IMG/VR virus record: IMGVR_UViG_3300009537_000013
Span: 1-54,875 of that record
Direction: 5' to 3' (one strand)
DNA: 54,875 bases
DNA from: a virus
A program made the translations under genes and the position numbers. The notes under the pieces were generated by a model that worked only from the letters and a program-made list of their open reading frames with translations, was not told the origin of the DNA and did not search any database. This document shows positions 15,718 to 26,987 of this stretch, piece by piece. How positions within the stretch are numbered: the stretch's first letter is position 1; each line of letters begins with the position of its first letter.

Positions 15718-17562
15718 TCAGCAGGTGATCCCGACTCCGTCGCTTGCGACGAAGCCAGCCTCACCACTCCAGCAGATCGTCGAAGTGACCTTCAGTGACT
15801 CGACGCCCGCGAACGCGATGTTCTCGAACGTCTCGCCGAAGATCTGGTAGTCGTTCGTGCTGTTCAGGGACGAATCACGAACGATGCCGAGATTCAGTTC
15901 CCCACCGTCCAGGAAGAGGAAGCTCCCCTCCGGGAAGATGTACCAGATCAGGCTCGTCGGGAAGTCATCCAAAGCGCCGGCAGCCTGCGCGCCGAACACC
16001 TGGCCTCCGCCCGTCTCACCATCGGGGGTGAAGGACACATCGACTTGTGCGACTTCGCTGAGGAAGCTCACGACGCCCTCGCGGCTCTGACCGAAGCGGT
16101 AGAACTGCGAGGCTCCGAGATCCGCTGCCAGCACGTCCACGGCCCATTCCGGGAAGATCGCCCGGAAGCGCCGGTTCCGTACTGTGCGATGCCTGGAGCG
16201 CATACCAGCCGCAGCCTTCAGAACGGCCTGAAGGATCGACGTGTAAGCGCCCTGGAGCGCTGCCTGCGTGACAGGGGTAGACGCGGCAGCGATGCCGTCG
16301 AGCAGTTGCGTCTCTGCTGTGCGCGCATGAGCAGCCATCGTCAGGTCATTGAACTGAGCAACCATCTCGGGGAAGGCCCGACTGTTGAGGTTCCCGTACT
16401 GCACGCAGTGGTAAACCATCGACAGATCGACTTCCGAGAACGTCGGGCAGGACACAACCTGGCACGTCTTGGCTGCGAACGTTCCGCCTGCCTCGTCATC
16501 AGCTGCCGTCTTAATCCCCACGGCAGTCGTGACATCAGCAAGCGTCGGAGGCGCTGCGAGATTGATCCCGCCGCGCGTTGCCGCGAAGCCCGCGAGCGCA
16601 TCCCTCACCGGACGATGCGGCGATGAGATGTTCTGAAGCTCGTAGAACGGCGTCACGGGAGCGCAGAGACCGCCGGTCGCAACCAGGGACTCTTCCCCGA
16701 TCACAGCGTCGATCTTCGCCTGGTCTGACGGATCGCCGTACAACTTCCGCTCCTCCGGCCACTGTTCGCCGTAGTTCACGGACGCCACGATCACGTCCTC
16801 CCGAACGCCCTGCGGCGTCGAGGACATTCGCTGCCTCTTCGCCATAACCGCCTCTGCGAGTGAGAGACGATCGAGCTTCTTCCCTTCAGCGACACCCTCG
16901 ATTCCGCTCGAAGCCGTGAACGCGGCTCCGGCAGCTTCGGATGCGACCGGCTGACGCTCCTTCGAGACCTTCGGAAGCGGCCGGCGAGAGAACGCGCGAA
17001 CGTCCTTCTTCTTCGGCTCTTCCTTCGGCTCGTCGGCAGACGCAGCAACGGGTTCGGGCTCCTTCACTTCCTCCTTCGCGTCGGCTGCGGACTCGTCGGC
17101 GTCGGCCTCAGCGACCGGCTCTGCTGCTGGCTCCCCCGAGGGCTCTTCCGTCTCTTCCGCCTTCGCGTCAGCGTCAGACTCGGCGACTACCTCTGCCTCT
17201 TCCTCGGACTCTTCCTTCTCGTCCTCGGACTCTTCGGCTTCGGCCTTCACTTCGTCTGTTTCCTTCTCTTCGTCGCTCGGCTCCGGTAGGCCAGCGCGAT
17301 CCGTGAGCTTCTTCAACTCGGAGGCGAACTCCTCGTCGGCTTCATTCCTGGCGTCCATCTCCGCCCGGATCTTCTCGATGTCCTCTACGCCTGCCTGAAG
17401 CTCATCGAGAACTTCCTTCATGGAGCGGTCGCCGAGAAGCTCTGGATCCTTGTCGCCCACTTTGCGAGCAAGTTCCTGGTGCTGCGCGAGCAGTTCCCTC
17501 AGATCTTCATTCTCGATCTGAGCGAGATCCCTCGGCAGCCCGGGAAAGATCTTCTCAGCCAT
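15718..17562 (-). CDS. Major capsid protein with long acidic N-terminal (scaffold-like) region
   Basis: This 614-residue protein starts at ATG 17562 after GAGAAGGAGAAG. Residues 1-75 are helical coiled coil, 80-190 almost entirely Glu/Asp/Ala/Lys/Ser, and 200-614 resemble an HK97-type capsid: helix-rich P/A domains, SRAFPEMVAQFNDLTMAAHA, ARTAETQLLDGIAA, WYIFPEGSFLFLDGGELNLG. The acidic N-terminus is probably a delta domain or fused scaffold cleaved during maturation by the protease at 24861-26987. The capsid-fold call rests on overall pattern and position. Confidence 0.8.
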   Translation of the reverse strand: MAEKIFPGLPRDLAQIENEDLRELLAQHQELARKVGDKDPELLGDRSMKEVLDELQAGVEDIEKIRAEMDARNEADEEFASELKKLTDRAGLPEPSDEEKETDEVKAEAEESEDEKEESEEEAEVVAESDADAKAEETEEPSGEPAAEPVAEADADESAADAKEEVKEPEPVAASADEPKEEPKKKDVRAFSRRPLPKVSKERQPVASEAAGAAFTASSGIEGVAEGKKLDRLSLAEAVMAKRQRMSSTPQGVREDVIVASVNYGEQWPEERKLYGDPSDQAKIDAVIGEESLVATGGLCAPVTPFYELQNISSPHRPVRDALAGFAATRGGINLAAPPTLADVTTAVGIKTAADDEAGGTFAAKTCQVVSCPTFSEVDLSMVYHCVQYGNLNSRAFPEMVAQFNDLTMAAHARTAETQLLDGIAAASTPVTQAALQGAYTSILQAVLKAAAGMRSRHRTVRNRRFRAIFPEWAVDVLAADLGASQFYRFGQSREGVVSFLSEVAQVDVSFTPDGETGGGQVFGAQAAGALDDFPTSLIWYIFPEGSFLFLDGGELNLGIVRDSSLNSTNDYQIFGETFENIAFAGVESLKVTSTICWSGEAGFVASDGVGITC

Positions 17563-17598
17563 CCCTCTCTTCTCCTTCTCGTCGTTTCGGGGTTACAG

Positions 17599-17675
17599 CG
17601 ACTAGCGCCGGTTCCTATGGAAACGACTTGCGCCGGGAGGCTATGTCTCCAGGCTGCCTGCGCCGGAAGGTATCA
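17599..17675. repeat. Three short direct repeats upstream of the capsid gene
   Basis: The core GCGCCGG recurs at 17605, 17630 and 17660. Each is preceded by CTx or a close variant and followed 11-12 nt after the core start by TAT. The repeats lie in the 203-bp divergent space between the capsid gene and the plus-strand promoter. They may be regulator sites for the minus-strand late transcript; no function is shown. Confidence 0.45.
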
Positions 17676-17715
17676 CGGTCATCGGACGGACGGGTACAGA
17701 GCGGGTACACCGAAG

Positions 17716-17760
17716 ATCACCCTTCTGAGGGATGCAACTGTACCCAGGTACACCGATAAT
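17716..17760 (+). promoter_or_regulatory. Leaderless promoter, repeated regulon type
   Basis: The inverted repeat at 17716-17733 is followed after 21 nt by GATAAT (17755-17760), six bases and ATG 17767. The spacer palindrome at 17740-17751 is imperfect (GTACCCAGGTAC). Two extra direct half-sites (GGGTACA) lie upstream around 17692-17709, which no other copy has. Confidence 0.75.
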
Positions 17761-17766
17761 AGGAAC

Positions 17767-17943
17767 ATGACCACTTACGAGAACCTCTCAGATCCGCAGG
17801 GCGCATGGGACAGCGAATCCAGGAAGTCGCCCTACTCGACAGTCTGTGATCCGAACGAGGATGACTTCTGCGAGGAGTGTCAGCAGGACGTGGACTACAG
17901 CGACGGCAGCGAACACGGTAAGTGCGGCTGCGAAAACGCCTAG
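17767..17943 (+). CDS. Small acidic Cys-rich protein
   Basis: The 58-residue protein has its start at ATG 17767 fixed by the promoter exactly six bases upstream, so a leaderless transcript is predicted. The C-terminal half has a Cys cluster (CDPNEDDFCEECQQD ... GKCGC) that could bind zinc. The rest is acidic and likely disordered. No family is recognised. Confidence 0.7.
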   Translation: MTTYENLSDPQGAWDSESRKSPYSTVCDPNEDDFCEECQQDVDYSDGSEHGKCGCENA

Positions 17944-17959
17944 CGAGAAGGAGGGCGCA

Positions 17960-18190
17960 ATGATGGACGGTCGGGAGCGCCAGCGTTCAGGATCTCCGGA
18001 TTCTCAGCTGCCGGAGGTGCCACGCGGAGGCGAAGAAGAGGGGCATCTAATGAAGCTCCTCTGCCGCATCCTCGGGCACAAGCCGAAGCGCCGCGTGTTC
18101 CCCTACCTCCAGGGACTCACGAGCGATGATGTCGCCTCCTGGACGGAATGCGGGCGCTGCGGCCGGACGCTCGATTCTCCGTTCAGCTAG
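17960..18190 (+). CDS. Small protein with zinc-ribbon-like C-terminus
   Basis: The start at ATG 17960 is chosen from AAGGAGG five bases upstream. The 76-residue product has a polar Arg/Glu/Pro N-terminus, then MKLLCRILGHKPKRR and CGRCGRTLD. This resembles short phage proteins with a Cys/His set (LCxxxGH ... CxxCG). An internal ATG at that MKLL is an alternative start. Its TAG stop overlaps the stop of the convergent glycosyltransferase gene at CTAG 18187-18190. Confidence 0.65.
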   Translation: MMDGRERQRSGSPDSQLPEVPRGGEEEGHLMKLLCRILGHKPKRRVFPYLQGLTSDDVASWTECGRCGRTLDSPFS

Positions 18191-18828
18191 TCGCGCGTCC
18201 AGTCGATCTCGCGGGCATCTCCGGCCACGAAGCAGACAGCCTGCCGGTTACGATCCCCGCGCCGCTGCCCGATCAGCGACGGAACATCGTCCGGATGATC
18301 CACAAGCGAAGGAACTGTGGCATAGATATCTGTGTTCGTCGCCCGCGCGTACTCGCCCACGATGTGATCGTCCGCCTTCTTCCGCTCAGGCAGATAGCCA
18401 CGGCTCGGGGCCCACTCCAGCATCCGCCACACGTGCTCGACGGGCCACACGAGCGCCACGACGGGAACCCACTCCTGACGATTCAGAAGCGCCCACGGGC
18501 GATCCTCGGCGCATGACGCCATCTGCGACCGCGCGCCCTTCCGCAGCTGCCTGGAAACGAACAGCGTGAAGAACCGATCCGGGTGAGCGCTGATCGCAGC
18601 AGTCACGGCCTCCAGGAAGTGATCGCAAACGATCGCGTCGTCCTGAATGACGATTCGATGCGTGGCGTCCTTCGGTGTCAGCCCGAGCGCGTGATGATAG
18701 GTGCGCCACGGGTTCCGCATCGCTCCGGGGTCTGGATCCTCCACGATCTCAGCGGGGATCCGGCCGGCCAGTCGCGCGAGCAGGCTGGCCCGAGCAGGGT
18801 GGTGCTGTATCGCGATCGAGATCTTCAC
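18187..18828 (-). CDS. Probable glycosyltransferase (GT-A type, phage family)
   Basis: The 213-residue protein has an N-terminus (KISIAIQHHPARASLLARLA) and a mid-region acidic motif (HRIVIQDDAIVCDHFLEAV) resembling phage-encoded GT-A glycosyltransferases, where the Asp pair binds the metal and nucleotide. The region around 130-165 (ALVWPVEHVWRMLEWAPSR, KADDHIVGEYARATN) resembles acceptor-side helices. It is the last gene of the fibre/glycosylation run and is convergent with the plus-strand pair. Donor and acceptor are unknown. Confidence 0.65.
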   Translation of the reverse strand: MKISIAIQHHPARASLLARLAGRIPAEIVEDPDPGAMRNPWRTYHHALGLTPKDATHRIVIQDDAIVCDHFLEAVTAAISAHPDRFFTLFVSRQLRKGARSQMASCAEDRPWALLNRQEWVPVVALVWPVEHVWRMLEWAPSRGYLPERKKADDHIVGEYARATNTDIYATVPSLVDHPDDVPSLIGQRRGDRNRQAVCFVAGDAREIDWTRD

Positions 18829-19136
18829 TCATCTTCGAGCAATTCGATCTCGGCAAGCACCGTCGCATGGGCATCCTCGATGATGACCTGAGCATGCTTC
18901 GCAACCCTGGCCTGACCGCGTGCCTCGGCATCGTTCGCCGTGCCGAAATGGGTAGCCGCTAGCTTGCGGTTCACGTCGTGCTGGTAATACTCGGCTTCAA
19001 GCTGCACAAGACGCTGCTCCAGGATCTGCCTTCTCTGGCTGTCATCGAGACGACGATACGTCAAACCAGAAGGCTCGACCTCGGGTGCCTCGACCTCGAT
19101 GATCTCTTCTGGTTCTCCACGCAACCTTGGGGCCAT
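18825..19136 (-). CDS. Small coiled-coil protein
   Basis: The 103-residue protein starts at ATG 19136. It has a Glu/Pro-rich N-terminus (PEEIIEVEAPEVEPSG) and then long helices (RRQILEQRLVQLEAEYYQHD; EARGQARVAKHAQVIIED). It overlaps the next gene by ATGA. It sits between two glycosyltransferase genes. No family is recognised. Confidence 0.65.
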   Translation of the reverse strand: MAPRLRGEPEEIIEVEAPEVEPSGLTYRRLDDSQRRQILEQRLVQLEAEYYQHDVNRKLAATHFGTANDAEARGQARVAKHAQVIIEDAHATVLAEIELLEDE

Positions 19137-19150
19137 GAACTCTCGCTCCC

Positions 19151-19978
19151 TTATTTCTCGTTGAACAGGACGTCATCATGCGCGACAGCTCGAATGATGT
19201 TAGCTGCTGTAGACAACGGCTCGTGTCGCCACGGCCTAGCCTTCCAGGCTGCTAGCAGGCCGTCTATGTTCTTGGCAAGAGCGGCGGCGCGATAGTCTGC
19301 GTACCATGCCTCTTCTTCCCAGCCGCCCATGCTGGCCCGTCGCGCATACATCTCTATGGCCTCGTCCGTGCGTCCAAGGCCCGCCAGAGCCTGGGCCGTG
19401 TAGAACACAGCCCTGGTGTCACCCGACTCCACACCCTCAGCGAGAAGCTCGATGTCGCGCTCATGCTTCGTCGCACGGTTCGCGCCGTCTGCGTGATGGT
19501 AAACCGACAGCCCGAGAAGAGGTCTCTGCTTCCTGCCCTTCCCATCGAGATACTCGTGCGTCAGCCCGACCCACTCCCAGTCCAGCCCGCCGCGAACCAT
19601 GATCGGCACCCGGTAGCTCACACTCGAATCCGAGACCTCTACCTGCCACGCATCCGTATCGGGATCTGGGTCTGTCGCGAGCCACTTCCGCAGATCGGGA
19701 TGGAAGCTCACTGTCATGTCTGAGTGGAGCCAGAGAAGCCAGTCAGCTGAGTCCTGTGCCTCCGCCATCAGTTCCGTGAGGTTCGCGCCGCAGTTGCGCC
19801 ACGGACGCTCAATCAGTTGGCCCGGCAGGCAGGAGAACTCGCTTTCCACGATCTCGCGTGTGCTGTCCTCGCTGCCGGTATCCATCACTGTCCACGAGTC
19901 GATCAGCGGGATCACGGATTCCGCGAGCCTCGGGATCGATTCATGCTCGTTCTTCACCATTGCGACCAGTCCGATCAT
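19151..19978 (-). CDS. Family 2-type glycosyltransferase with C-terminal helical repeats
   Basis: The start at ATG 19978 (MIGLVAMVKNEHESIPR) is chosen because it overlaps the stop of a 46-residue gene (ATGA); the longer frame to 20101 overlaps that gene. The 275-residue product shows GT2 features: AMVKNE at the first strand, VMDTGSEDSTREIV, an acidic motif WLLWLHSDMTV, then a C-terminal TPR-like region (TRAVFYTAQALAGLGRTDEA). Family members move sugars from nucleotide donors. It lies just downstream of the fibre genes. Confidence 0.8.
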   Translation of the reverse strand: MIGLVAMVKNEHESIPRLAESVIPLIDSWTVMDTGSEDSTREIVESEFSCLPGQLIERPWRNCGANLTELMAEAQDSADWLLWLHSDMTVSFHPDLRKWLATDPDPDTDAWQVEVSDSSVSYRVPIMVRGGLDWEWVGLTHEYLDGKGRKQRPLLGLSVYHHADGANRATKHERDIELLAEGVESGDTRAVFYTAQALAGLGRTDEAIEMYARRASMGGWEEEAWYADYRAAALAKNIDGLLAAWKARPWRHEPLSTAANIIRAVAHDDVLFNEK

Positions 19979-20115
19979 GCCAGTCCATTCCTCGTTTTCA
20001 TGTTCGCCAGGGCTAGGGTGTTGAGGATCTTGATAGAGGCACGAGCTAGAGCGTTCACAGTCTTGATGCTTGAAGCGGTAGCCTGTTCCGCGTTTCCCCA
20101 ATAGATGTGCGACAT
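19975..20115 (-). CDS. Very small protein, translationally coupled to the glycosyltransferase
   Basis: The 46-codon frame from ATG 20115 (MSHIYWGNAEQATASS) ends with a TGA overlapping the next ATG. It begins 6 nt after the previous stop. The product is helical, Ala/Leu-rich and mildly basic (IKTVNALARASIKILNTLAL), possibly amphipathic or membrane-associated. It is supported by tight spacing and by fixing the start of the downstream gene. Confidence 0.6.
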   Translation of the reverse strand: MSHIYWGNAEQATASSIKTVNALARASIKILNTLALANMKTRNGLA

Positions 20116-20121
20116 GGCTTC

Positions 20122-20436
20122 CTACTGTGTAGTGGGAATGGAAATGACCTTATCGGCCCATTCCTTCGGGCTGGTTTGGTCTATGCACACGATAGTGACC
20201 ACGTCCGCGTTCATCTCCGTGGCGGACAAGGGAATGAGCACCAGCACGCTCGCAGCAGGAGAAACAGTCGGAAGGGTGCCCAGATTTACCAGACCACCCC
20301 CATCCTTGTCCACCTTGAAATCTCCGGACGCGATGGTCGGGCTGGACTTAAAATTGCCTGGATTCACATAGTCCTCAAGCGCAACGCGCACCTGGAAATC
20401 CTCGTTCTTCACTGGCGGGTTGTATGGTGCCGCCAT
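20122..20436 (-). CDS. Fibre-associated small virion-type protein
   Basis: The 104-residue protein directly follows the propeller fibre gene with no gap. It is beta-rich (NEDFQVRVALEDYVNPGNFK, GDFKVDKDGGGLVNLGTLP) with no Cys in the first 85 residues. Size and context suggest a fibre-attached or structural protein. No family is recognised. Confidence 0.6.
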   Translation of the reverse strand: MAAPYNPPVKNEDFQVRVALEDYVNPGNFKSSPTIASGDFKVDKDGGGLVNLGTLPTVSPAASVLVLIPLSATEMNADVVTIVCIDQTSPKEWADKVISIPTTQ

Positions 20437-21624
20437 CTATATCACCCCCGCTGAATACGACGTGTGTGGCTGCTGGATAGGAGCGACAAACTTTAACTCG
20501 TCCACCTGCTGATCGTTAAAGAAACACAGGCCCCAGCGACCGTCTGCTGTTCTTGGCGTAGTACAAAGCCACCTAATGCTATAGGTGAAATCCGTAGAAG
20601 TGAGTATGTTCTCTGACCCCCAGGTTGATCCTCCATCTGTAGAAACCTTGTAATAAACGTTCAGAGAAGTCGGGAATGTTTCTGATCCATCAGATTTTCC
20701 AGCATAGAAGACAAACCAGGCCTGTGTGTCCTCGTCAATCGAGATAGCTGCTAGCCCCTGGTCGTCCACCGAGTTCAGAACAACGTTTGTGACTTCAGTT
20801 ATCGCCGCTTCTGTGATGTGCCAGCAGCGAAGGTCTGCGTTGGCTGTATCTACGGCACTCCAGGCAACTAGAAGGTTACGAGAGTTTGTAATGTCTACGG
20901 CTGCTGCGTAATGAGGAAAAGCTGTTGTCGATGCCTGGTCTACCATGGATCCCGCGATGCTAGTCTCCGCCCAGGAGTCGAGCGAGTCATCGTAGACCTT
21001 GCGGCTGATCTCGTCCGCGCTCGCGTCCCAGAAGAAGCACATCATGTCTTGGTTATCTGCGGCCCAGCCTGGAACAAGAATCACCTGATCCTGTGTGGCT
21101 CCTTCATACACAGTTGCCCTGGCCGCATCCCATGCTCCATTAGGAACGTTCGCGTTCGGGAGCCTGAAGAACCCCCCCTCCGCACCTGCATCAATCATGG
21201 TGGCGCAATAAACGTTACCCCCCCTGGCCCGACAAATAGACAGCGAGCCTCCAGTTGCGGTGGTTGCCCCAGCGAAGATTGTCGTCTGCGTAGAGAGTGC
21301 ATCTGATGATTCGGTGTTTATTGTCCGGTAGAAAGTGTCGTCTAGACCCGAATCTGTATAGGCAATATGAATCAACCCGGCCGCAATGCCTGACCAGCGG
21401 TCATACCAAACCGAAAGATTAGTAATCGAGAGCGCAGCAATTGTAATTGGATTGCTCCACGAGACACCATTATCTAAACTCTTCCTGAACGCAACATCAG
21501 TTAGTGTGTCGATATAGACGGCATACAGCACTCCGCCAGGTGTTCTGATGGTGTAGTTAGTCCCAGCCCCACTGTATTGAACGGCAAGGGTTGGGGACGC
21601 TAGGACATCTGCTCTACGAGGCAT
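20437..21624 (-). CDS. Tail fibre protein with sialidase-like (BNR) propeller
   Basis: The 395-residue protein contains at least two Asp-box motifs (SLDNGVSWS near 49-57; STDGGSTWG near 330) and repeated beta blades of about 50-60 residues, as in sialidase-type six-bladed propellers. Catalytic residues cannot be assigned, so it may be a glycan-binding lectin rather than an enzyme. It lies 2 nt after the collagen-like fibre gene. The composition is clearly less GC-rich than the capsid genes. Confidence 0.75.
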   Translation of the reverse strand: MPRRADVLASPTLAVQYSGAGTNYTIRTPGGVLYAVYIDTLTDVAFRKSLDNGVSWSNPITIAALSITNLSVWYDRWSGIAAGLIHIAYTDSGLDDTFYRTINTESSDALSTQTTIFAGATTATGGSLSICRARGGNVYCATMIDAGAEGGFFRLPNANVPNGAWDAARATVYEGATQDQVILVPGWAADNQDMMCFFWDASADEISRKVYDDSLDSWAETSIAGSMVDQASTTAFPHYAAAVDITNSRNLLVAWSAVDTANADLRCWHITEAAITEVTNVVLNSVDDQGLAAISIDEDTQAWFVFYAGKSDGSETFPTSLNVYYKVSTDGGSTWGSENILTSTDFTYSIRWLCTTPRTADGRWGLCFFNDQQVDELKFVAPIQQPHTSYSAGVI

Positions 21625-21626
21625 AT

Positions 21627-24860
<3,234 letters not shown>

Positions 24861-26987
24861 CTAGCCCCCCGGGAGATAACCCTGCTTGCGAAGCCGCTCC
24901 AGCAGATTCAGAGATTGCGACGTATCCGGTTCCTTCACGAGATCCGGAGCAGCAGACATCACCTGATCCCACTCCTCCGAAGTGAACTTCTCTCCGGAGA
25001 TCGGCTGATCCTGCCAGTGCCCATGATCTCTCATGTAATCCACCTGTAGCCCCACTTCGCGCTGAACCTTCGGACTCATGCTCAGCATCGGCCGCAGATC
25101 CTTGCCCACGAGATCCCCGAGGCTGATCGTGATATTCACGTCCTGCGGCTCCGGCTCGACAGCCACCGATTGTGCCGGGGCAGCCCGCATCGAGCGGAAC
25201 CGCTTCGCCTGCTCAGTGAGCGGCTCCTTTGCCAAGCTGAGAAGCTCTTCTGCGCCGATCGCGCGAGCGCCGAGAACGCGGAGCTTCTGATCGAACTCCT
25301 GCTCCGACAAGGGCCCCTCGATCGCTTCCTCCGAGAAGCCAGCGATCAGAGCGGTCACTTCTTCCTCCGCGCCGGCTGCCGCGATAGCTCGCTGAATCGG
25401 AAAGCCGGGAACGGGAACGCTGAGCACGCCGACAAGCTCCAGCTGCTTCGTCCCGTCCGATCTTCGGACTGCGCGCCAATCTCCGGAAACGCTGTTCGCT
25501 CGGAGATCGCGGATCTGCTCGGGAGTCGCGTCAGACTTCAGGGCTCCGGCCATGTAGGGCCCGAACTCGTCCTCTCCCACCTGGACGTAGGCCACGACTG
25601 TGCCCGTATCGTCATAGTGCGCTGTGGCTGCCTCGCGAGCCGCTGTGAGCGGAGCGTGGCCCGTCGCAGCCGTGATCTTCCCCACCCGGATCGGAGACTC
25701 GTTCTCTGCGTCGATCACGCCGGTATTGAAGAAGTCATATGTGATTCCGCGAGGGGCCAGCACGCAGCGTCCCTGGATCCCCGTGTGGCACTGATCCCAG
25801 AGCGCCACATGCCCGAACACGCGGCCATCCTCCGTGACAGTGATCGGCGTCGGCTCTTTCAGCTGCGGATCATCGAACCATTCAGCCGGAGGATGAAGCG
25901 GGGCCACGGGGCTCGCCGCCAGTACCGCATCTCCCGTTTCATCCTCCGACAGCTGAGGATGCTCTAGCTCCACTTCCAAGAACTCTGCGATCGACGCGCT
26001 CATAGCATCCTCCACGTTCAGGATCAGCGCCGCGAGATGTCTGCGCGCCTGCGCGCGATCATCGTGGCACTTCACCACTTCCCCAGTCGTGGTTTTCACC
26101 ACGCACTGCTTACCCTCTCTCTCGCGAATCGCGAATGGCACATTCGGAAGAATGCCATCCCCTGCGGCTGTCAGAGCCTCAAACGGATCCAGCCCCGCGC
26201 TGTTCGCCAGCGACGGCTGCGCCTCGTCGCCATAGATGATCGAGCAGCGACAGTTGATCGTAAGCGCGCTCCCACCAGACGGATCCCCCGGGAACATCAT
26301 CGACGTTCCTCCGACATTGAACGGCTGCATCGTCGGAACCGTCTGCTTATTCGCGGCCACGTGCTCGGGTCTCACGCGATGATCGCCGGCAGTGATCCAC
26401 GTCTTGAACTGCGGTCTCTCCTGCTCGGGAAGCACGCTCGCAGAAGCAAGAGAGGAGCCGTTCGAGATCGCGATAAGATCTGTGCGTGCCAGCATCCGCG
26501 CTTGCCACGGAGCGATCGAGCGCATCTCTTCGAGGATCAGCTTCGCTGTGTTCGGCACACTCAGCCCCTCCGCCTGAGACTGAAGGATCACACGACGGAT
26601 CGCGTCCCTAGAGCCCTCCACAAGCCGCTCCGCCTGGATTCCCGCCTGCGACTCCACTAACTCCTCCAGCATCGGCAGAAGCCTGCGCTGAAGCTGCCCG
26701 CCCTCGATCACTGCGCCGATCATGCGGGCCATCCTGCGTCTCGTCGCCCGCGTCGTGGACGAACTAGAAGCCGCCACGGCCTCCGCGTGAAGAACCTCAT
26801 CGATCGACGGCTGCGGATGATCGTCGCCGGCCGCAGCACGGATCGACGCCTTCTCGACATACGCGCTCGCGGCGCGCTTCCCCGCCCGCCCGATAACTCG
26901 TTCGTACTGTCGAATCAGACGCGGCTCCAGAGCTAGCGCCTGGATCTGACCCTCGCGGATCGCGGCCTGAAACTCAGCCCCGGCCAT
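24861..26987 (-). CDS. MuF head protein fused to prohead protease
   Basis: The 708-residue fusion overlaps the portal stop. Residues 160-253 form a MuF domain (WITAGDHRVRPEH at 197-209, TINCRC at 244-249). Residues about 285-323 form a small domain (KQCVVKTTTGEVVKCHDD). Residues 360-540 resemble a HK97/herpes-type prohead protease, with a candidate His at 393 (FGHVALWD) and a candidate Ser near 499-501 (ANSVSGDWR). The C-terminus is helical. The protease would cut the capsid's acidic N-terminus. The fold order is clear; catalytic residues are tentative. Confidence 0.82.
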   Translation of the reverse strand: MAGAEFQAAIREGQIQALALEPRLIRQYERVIGRAGKRAASAYVEKASIRAAAGDDHPQPSIDEVLHAEAVAASSSSTTRATRRRMARMIGAVIEGGQLQRRLLPMLEELVESQAGIQAERLVEGSRDAIRRVILQSQAEGLSVPNTAKLILEEMRSIAPWQARMLARTDLIAISNGSSLASASVLPEQERPQFKTWITAGDHRVRPEHVAANKQTVPTMQPFNVGGTSMMFPGDPSGGSALTINCRCSIIYGDEAQPSLANSAGLDPFEALTAAGDGILPNVPFAIREREGKQCVVKTTTGEVVKCHDDRAQARRHLAALILNVEDAMSASIAEFLEVELEHPQLSEDETGDAVLAASPVAPLHPPAEWFDDPQLKEPTPITVTEDGRVFGHVALWDQCHTGIQGRCVLAPRGITYDFFNTGVIDAENESPIRVGKITAATGHAPLTAAREAATAHYDDTGTVVAYVQVGEDEFGPYMAGALKSDATPEQIRDLRANSVSGDWRAVRRSDGTKQLELVGVLSVPVPGFPIQRAIAAAGAEEEVTALIAGFSEEAIEGPLSEQEFDQKLRVLGARAIGAEELLSLAKEPLTEQAKRFRSMRAAPAQSVAVEPEPQDVNITISLGDLVGKDLRPMLSMSPKVQREVGLQVDYMRDHGHWQDQPISGEKFTSEEWDQVMSAAPDLVKEPDTSQSLNLLERLRKQGYLPGG

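Noticed and set aside
19979-20101. Longer start for the 19151 glycosyltransferase
   Set aside because: It overlaps a coupled 46-residue gene, and the GT2 first strand begins at MIGLVAMVKNE.
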